Assembly (NCBI GenBank): GCA_022496185.1
Contig: WTXG01000454.1
Span: 1-21,580 of the forward strand
DNA from: Multifurca ochricompacta
Taxonomy: Eukaryota > Basidiomycota > Agaricomycetes > Russulales > Russulaceae
Reading direction: 5' to 3'
DNA length: 21,580 bases
Made by a program: the position numbers and the translations under genes. Under the pieces are notes generated by a model. The model was not told the origin of the DNA. It saw only the letters and a list, made by a program, of their open reading frames with translations, and made no database searches. Positions 16,699 to 21,580 of this stretch are shown one piece after another (within the stretch, counting starts at the first letter, position 1; every line of letters starts with the position of its first letter).

Positions 16699-19600
16699 GA
16701 TTTTTGATAGGCTCAAACCCATTGGCCTGGGCACAAGCACTCCATGTTACATCTGTGTATACTAGTCATTTCAAATTGTTGAAAATATCAGTACATTTCA
16801 AAACTTCACAAAGAATGGCCAACTGAGACATCTTGGTGGATTCAGGAGCCACCAACAACTTCATTAGCCCACAGCTGGTAAAAACCATGGGTTTGGGAAT
16901 GCTGGCACTCCCTCAGGAAAAAAATACCTGGAATATCAATGGGACCACCAATCGTGCAGGAAAGATCACCCATTATACTGATCTCAATGTCCAAGTAGGA
17001 GAAGCAACAAAGGTCATCTGCTTCCTCATTATGAACTTAGGGGATGAGGATCTCATCCTTGGATACCCATGGCTTGCCGCATTTGAGCCAAAGATCAACT
17101 GGGCAGATGCCACCATGGATAAAGACTCCTACCCAACCATCATTACATCGCTTGGATATGACTACATCGTCCAACACTCAGCAATCAGAGGGGCAAATGA
17201 GGAAGAAGGGTTAATGATGGAAAATCCTGGTCAATGCTATGTCACCAAAGCATTGGAATTAGTGCAAAAAGCAGTACAGGGACAAACTGAAAAGATGTTC
17301 AAGGAGGTTGTGCCAGAGGCTTATCACTGACACTGGAAGGTATTCTCAGAGGAAGAATCACAGCAATTCCCACCCACATGCCCCTGGGATCATGCCATTG
17401 ACTTTGTACCAGACGCACCTGCAGCAATAGATTGCAAAATCTATCCCTTGTCCCAGCAGGAACAGGTTGCACTCACCACCTTTCTTGAAGAACAGTTGGC
17501 AAAAGGATACATCTGACCATCTAAGTCACAATATGCCTCCCCCTTCTTCTTTATCAAGAAGAAGGATGGCAAACTCAGACCTGTCCAAGACTATTGATGG
17601 ATTAATACCTACACTGTGAAGAATACCTACCCACTGCCTCTCATCTCTGAACTCATCGATACTATGAGGGATAAGTCACTCTTTTCAAAGATGGACGTAT
17701 GCTGGGGTTACAACAATGTCAGGATAAAGGAAGGAGACCAAGGCAAAGCAGCCTTTAAGACAAATCAAGGCTTATTTGAACTGAACGTCATGTTTTTTGG
17801 CCTTACAAACTCACCAGCCACATTCCAGTCCATGATGAATCACATCTTTTGTGACCTCATTCTCACTGATGAAGTGGTGGTTTACATGGATGACATTCTG
17901 GTCATGACCATGGACAATTTGGACCATCATCAAGAATGAGTACATCAAGTACTGGACATCTTATGTGAACATGATCTATATCTCAAACCAGCCAAATGCT
18001 CCTTTGAACAACAGAGCATTGAATATCTAGGAGTCATCCTAGAAGGAGGACAGGTACGAATGGACCCAATAAAAGTACAAGGGATTTGGGAATGGCCTGT
18101 CCCCACATGCATAAAGGATGTGTGATCCTTCATAGGATTCTGTAATTTCTATCAGCGTTTCGTGTGAGGATTCTCAGGCATTGCTCAACCCCTGAATGGA
18201 TTGTTGAAAAAGGATGTACCCTGGCATTGGGGAACAGATCAACAACAAGCCTTTGAACAAATCTGAGACATTGTCAGGTCCAAACCTGTTCTCCTGCAAC
18301 CAGATCTGAGGAGGCCATTTGAACTGGAGGTTGATGCATCCCACTTTGCCAATGGAGCAGTACTGAATCAAAGAGATGTCACAGGAGTCCTGCACCCAGT
18401 AGCCTTCTACTCCGAAACCTTCTCCCCAGCCAAATGAAATTACAATATTTGGGATAGAGAACTGTTAGCCATTGTGAAAGCCCTGCATCATTGGCGACTG
18501 TACCTAGCAGGGACCCCGCACAAAACCATGATCCATACAGACCACTCCAATCTGTTATACTGGAAAGAGCTGCATAAAATCAGTTGATGGGTAGCACGAG
18601 AAGTGTTGGAGCTGGAAGAATACAACTTCACACTGAAGCACATTGCCAGAAGTTGCAATGCATGCACTGATGCCCTATCACAATGGCCTGACTTGAATAA
18701 TGGTGAAGAAGACAATAATGATATTGTGGTACTCCCTGAAGAGGTATTTGCAAAGACAGCAGTCATCAGTCTTCATGACATGGATCTGTGGGCCCAGGTG
18801 TTGCAGAATATGAACCAGGAACTATGCCAATCATGGGCAGATGCACATAATCTAAAGAAGATTGATGGCCTTTGGTGGAAGGATGGGGATCGCCTTGTTG
18901 TCACTGGTGGCGACAACATTAAGAGGGGGGTGATCCATTTTCACCACAATCTCCCCTCTGCAGGCCACCCTGGCATCACTGATACATACACCCTGGCCAA
19001 ACAAGATTACTGGTGGCTGAATATGAAGAAGGATGTGGAGAGTTATGTGAAAGGATGTGCAGATTGTCAAGCCAACAAAGTAAACACGCACCCACACTCA
19101 CCAGCAATGTCCCCAATCACTCTGGTGACCTCACTACCATTCCAGACCATTGCCATGGACTTCATTGTCAAATTACCAATCTCCAGAGGCTTTGATTCCA
19201 TCCCGACCATCACAGACCATGACTGCTCCAAAGCAGCACTGTTCATACCCTGCAATGAGTCCATCACAGCAGAAGGAGTAGTTAAACTTTACTTGGACCA
19301 TGTCTACAGACATTATGGCCTCCCTGAAAAGATCATCTCAGACTGTGATCCACACTTCACTTCAGCATTCACCAGAGCCCTTTGCAAAACTCTGGACATA
19401 ACCCAGAACATCTCGACAGCCTATCACCCACAGACTGATGGACAATCAGAAAGGACAAACCAGTGGCTGGAACAGTATCTTTGGTTCTGGTGCAACAGAC
19501 AACAAGACAACTGGGCTGACTGGCTGGCAACAGCAGAGTTTGCACACAATTCATGGCCCAATGGTACTACTAAAACCTCCCTGTTCTCACTTATCATGGG

Positions 19601-20121
19601 ATGGACACCATGAACCATGTGGACTGATAAACCCATGAATGTTCCATCAGCTGCACAATGTATCAGCCAATGGGAAGAGATCAGGAAATCAGCCAATGAA
19701 AATCTGTTGAAGGCACAAAAGGCCTTATTGGAAAGACCCTCCAGTTTCACACCTTATCAAGCCAATGACCTGGTGTGGTTAGAAGGGAAGAACATTCACA
19801 TGTCACATCTGACAGCCAAGTTGGCGCCCCGATGTCACAGACCTTTCAAGATAACAAGGAAGCTGTCAGATGTGTCATATGAACTCAAACTTCCATCCAC
19901 ATGGAGAATTCATCTGGTCTTCCATGCCAGACTCCTGACACCTTACAAAGAAACACCCCTGCATGGGGAAAACTTCCCAAGACCCCCTCCCAAATTGGTC
20001 AACAGAGAAGCAGAATGGGAAGTGGAACAGATTCTAGACTCCCTACATAAAGGCTGAGGGTGCAAACTGCATTACCTAGTTAAGTGGAAGGGATTCCCAG
20101 ACTCTGACAACTCGTGGGAAC
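16699..20121 (+). pseudogene. pol: pol of gypsy copy 2, broken
   Basis: Protease 16839-17150 (DSGAT), RT about 17330-18130 (YMDD 17883-17894), RNase H about 18200-18720, integrase about 18880-19610, GPY/F region about 19750-19930, chromodomain from about 20010, cut at 20121. The integrase is the best preserved part: H..H and CxxC finger (AGHPGI; CADCQANK), then Asp in AMDFIVKLP, Asp in ISDCDPHFTS and Glu in GQSER. TGA codons interrupt at 16824, 17328, 17514, 17595, 17937, 18123, 18165, 18264, 18435, 18585, 19611 and 20055 (first base). Most stand where the family or copy 1 has Arg; at 17328 copy 1 has Trp. Confidence 0.9.
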
Positions 20122-20620
20122 TGTTGACACAGGACGTGTCTGGAGATGCTTCAGGCATCTAAAGATCGCTTCAGCTGTAGATTAGATTAGATTTCGGAGT
20201 ATCGGACTTTTTATGTTATCTTTATTACATTTCTTTCTCTACTTACTCAGCTGATTAGTGATGGACTTAGTAATGCGCAGTAAGCATGTGATATCTCTTT
20301 GGCCAATGGCCTTAATCCCTCTCTGTTTATTGTCCGGCACTTGTGGACTTATTCCCAGTGCGCACAGACCATTTCCCCTGGGTATATAAGGGTGTCTGTT
20401 TTGTCCTTTACACTTCAGAGTTCTTCTTCCTCTGAAGTGTAAGTCGTCTTTACTTTACTTTCTACTTTTCCTTTGACTAACGTTCTCTGTGTAGATAACT
20501 TGTCTTTTAGGTCAGTAGTATAGTATTATAGAGTTCTTCTTCCTCTGAAGTATAACTTGTCTTTTAGCCTAACGTGCTACTAACCACAGTCAGTATAACC
20601 AGCAGCATGATTGTTTGACA
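20122..20620 (+). repeat. LTR-B, 5' LTR of the copia element
   Basis: TGTTGACACAG to TGTTTGACA, 499 bp, homologous throughout to the solo LTR at 6095-6601. It has TATATAAG at 20383-20390, the 11-bp hairpin at 20410-20440 and the intron-like segment at 20439-20494. A second, partial copy of the hairpin region (AGAGTTCTTCTTCCTCTGAAGT) lies about 110 bp downstream in both LTRs. Confidence 0.93.
20383..20390 (+). promoter_or_regulatory. TATA box of LTR-B (copia)
   Basis: GGGTATATAAGGGTGTCTG, the same as in the solo LTR-B; the presumed promoter of the copia element. Confidence 0.6.
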
Positions 20621-20635
20621 GGTTATGGGCCCTGC
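20621..20635 (+). other. Primer-binding site for half-tRNA(iMet)
   Basis: GGTTATGGGCCCTGC begins immediately after the LTR terminal CA. It is complementary to the anticodon stem-loop of initiator tRNA-Met (ATG = complement of the CAU anticodon). Ty1/copia elements such as Drosophila copia and yeast Ty5 prime from a cleaved half-molecule of this tRNA. This site is what assigns LTR-B to copia. Confidence 0.85.
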
Positions 20636-21580
20636 CGCTCATACTGACTGTTTTAAAATTCCCTTTGTTCATAAACAGCCCAACTCGCTCTTGCACACCA
20701 AGCTCACAAAAAGCTTCAAAGTCTTTCCCACTGCTTTCTTCCTGTGAGCTTCTTATTTTACTGTCTGTGCACCTTAACACCCCACAGGATGATGCAGTCT
20801 ACTGCTCATCCTGAACTGTTTGGCTAGCCCTTCGGGGTTCTTGCAAAAGGTGATGAGGGACCCTAAGCGGGTGAAACACCTTGAGCTCCTTGAGTGCGCA
20901 CTAGGTATTAGTAACTTTCATAGTTGTAGCTGGGTCTTCGTCCCATAGATAGTCTTAGTAGGCCTATAGCCAGAAGCTTGTGGCTTTAAGTCCAGTTAAT
21001 GCTTGGCTCGATCCGTAAGCCAGGTTTAGCGACCTGCAGGTAGAGTTTAGGGTCTAGAACAAGGCATGGGTAGTCACTCCCATGACGCTTGGGCTCGATA
21101 CAAGTAGGCTGCACTACTATAGTCTATACATAGTAGATATAGTCTTCATCTCTGGGCATAAGTATCCGTTGCCTTTGTAGGGTAACCACGCCCTACCAGA
21201 GACAGACTAGACATCTACTCAGTCATGGCCCCATCATCTAGGGCTTAATCATGGACTCCACCACCAGCATTAGAGGAAGGGCTATATACCCTTTGTCTCT
21301 AATGGAACTTGCGGTTGGCTCCTCCATGACATGACTCCCAGTCTTGGTTACACTAGACACTCTGGCTAGTCTACCAGAGCTTATGTCTAGTTACAAGATT
21401 GCGCTAGACAGCTTTTACTATACCTAGAAAGTCGCACAACAAAGGCAGGACCTTCTTAGGTTCTGAAGCATAGCGCCACAGTGTGGGGTGGCACTCTTAA
21501 GCGAGACCTGGGCACTGGTTCTAATTGCTCCTTGGAACCAGGAACTTTTACATCCAAAATGCCGTCTCTATTGTCTTCCT
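20636..21580 (+). other. Hairpin-rich leader of the copia element
   Basis: No convincing coding frame until a possible ATG at 21559-21561 (start MPSLLSS), which may open gag. The sequence holds many perfect inverted repeats: 20847-20882 (AAGGTG/CACCTT enclosing ACCC/GGGT), 21065-21084, 21177-21196, 21268-21304 (8+5 bp), 21360-21379, 21385-21409, 21475-21492 and 21515-21541. CTAG and GTC words recur. A 940-bp untranslated leader is long for the superfamily; part of it could be unrelated sequence. Confidence 0.45.

Larger units (their letters stand above)
14546..16707 (+). pseudogene. gag: gag of gypsy copy 2, broken and split by a MITE
   Basis: The frame opens near the end of the LTR and ends at TGA 16705-16707. 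The capsid-like part is about 15290-15730, after a Pro-rich linker. The CCHC knuckle is at 16477-16518 (CFHC..GHMS..DC), with TGA 16510-16512 inside it where copy 1 reads Trp. Other stops: TAA 14674-14676 (shared with copy 1), TGA 14908-14910, two adjacent TGA near 15760 where copy 1 reads Gln-Arg, and TGA near 16430. The MITE at 15909-16410 interrupts it after the residues DTSADRT. No ATG start is evident. Confidence 0.88.
12848..20121 (+). mobile_element. Ty3/gypsy chromovirus, copy 2 (decayed, three nested insertions)
   Basis: Same family and domain order as copy 1, in opposite orientation. LTR-A 12848-14545 is followed by gag, protease, RT, RNase H, integrase, GPY/F and chromodomain. It is interrupted by a solo LTR-C (13098-14346), a hAT MITE (15909-16410) and, at 20121, a copia element that cuts the chromodomain after DNSWE. 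The rest of the chromodomain, the post-pol ORF and the 3' LTR are not in the window. Confidence 0.93.
20122..21580 (+). mobile_element. Ty1/copia element, 5' part (continues beyond window)
   Basis: An LTR-B (20122-20620) is followed at once by a half-tRNA(iMet) primer site and a long leader. A solo LTR is excluded because no copy of the left flank GGAAC (20117-20121) follows it. The remainder of the chromovirus would be expected after the 3' LTR, with GGAAC repeated. No coding region of the element is reached, except perhaps an ATG at 21559. Confidence 0.82.

Noticed and set aside
16510..18587. TGA reassigned to arginine or recoded throughout the element
   Set aside because: Host genes here do not use internal TGA and the copies also carry TAA and frameshifts; decay of CGA explains the pattern more simply.
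20621..20625. Solo LTR-B at 20122-20620
   Set aside because: The right flank GGTTA does not repeat the left flank GGAAC and does not continue the chromodomain; it fits a primer-binding site instead.
20580..20814. Small frames of 66-67 codons on both strands after the copia LTR
   Set aside because: Short, overlapping on opposite strands, one running into the LTR; no recognisable motif.

Overview
The window looks like a stretch of a filamentous basidiomycete (Agaricomycete-type) genome. The evidence is two host genes with many short (46-71 nt) GT-AG introns, an NLR/STAND gene with TPR repeats of the kind common in mushroom-forming fungi, Ty3/gypsy chromoviruses with CpG-directed decay, and a Ty1/copia LTR followed by a half-tRNA(iMet) primer site. 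I cannot name a genus. No tRNA, rRNA or CRISPR array was seen.

Layout. (1) Positions 1-7010, minus strand: a decayed Ty3/gypsy chromovirus (copy 1) with gag, zinc knuckle, protease, RT, RNase H, integrase, chromodomain and an extra open frame downstream of pol. Its 3' end lies left of the window, and its 5' LTR (family 'LTR-A') is split by a solo copia-type LTR ('LTR-B', 6095-6601, target duplication CAAGT). (2) 7011-7676: a junkyard with an LTR-B tail, a truncated hAT-type MITE, and a complete 311-bp hAT-type MITE (target duplication ATGAAGAT) sitting in a 92-bp foldback. (3) 7771-10929, minus: a seven-exon NLR gene, reconstructed here as 939 aa (MLKL/HeLo-like helical N-terminus, NB-ARC, TPR). 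(4) 10930-11195: short divergent promoter. (5) 11196-12440, plus: a four-exon extended SDR (NAD(P)-dependent reductase), 347 aa. (6) 12848-20121, plus: a second copy of the same chromovirus (copy 2). Its 5' LTR is split by a 1249-bp solo LTR ('LTR-C', duplication ACTTT), its gag by a 502-bp hAT MITE (duplication GACAGAAC), and its chromodomain by a copia element. (7) 20122-21580, plus: the 5' LTR (LTR-B), primer site and hairpin-rich leader of that copia element, running off the window.

How it fits together. The NLR and SDR genes form a small gene island between two opposed copies of one chromovirus, and every other kilobase is nested transposon. Both gypsy copies are dead. Their nonsense codons are mostly TGA where the sister copy or the family has arginine, as expected from methyl-CpG deamination, and four nonsense codons are shared by the two copies.

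The most striking single observation is that the NLR's long exon has no CpG at all from 7403 to 9490 (2088 bp), while its 5' part and the adjacent SDR gene have ordinary CpG content; yet the reading frame is fully open. Other points worth a check are a possible -1 frameshift site between gag and pol, an intron-like element next to a conserved hairpin inside LTR-B, and a 15-bp E-box minisatellite plus GTGGGA/TCCCAC palindromes in LTR-C.
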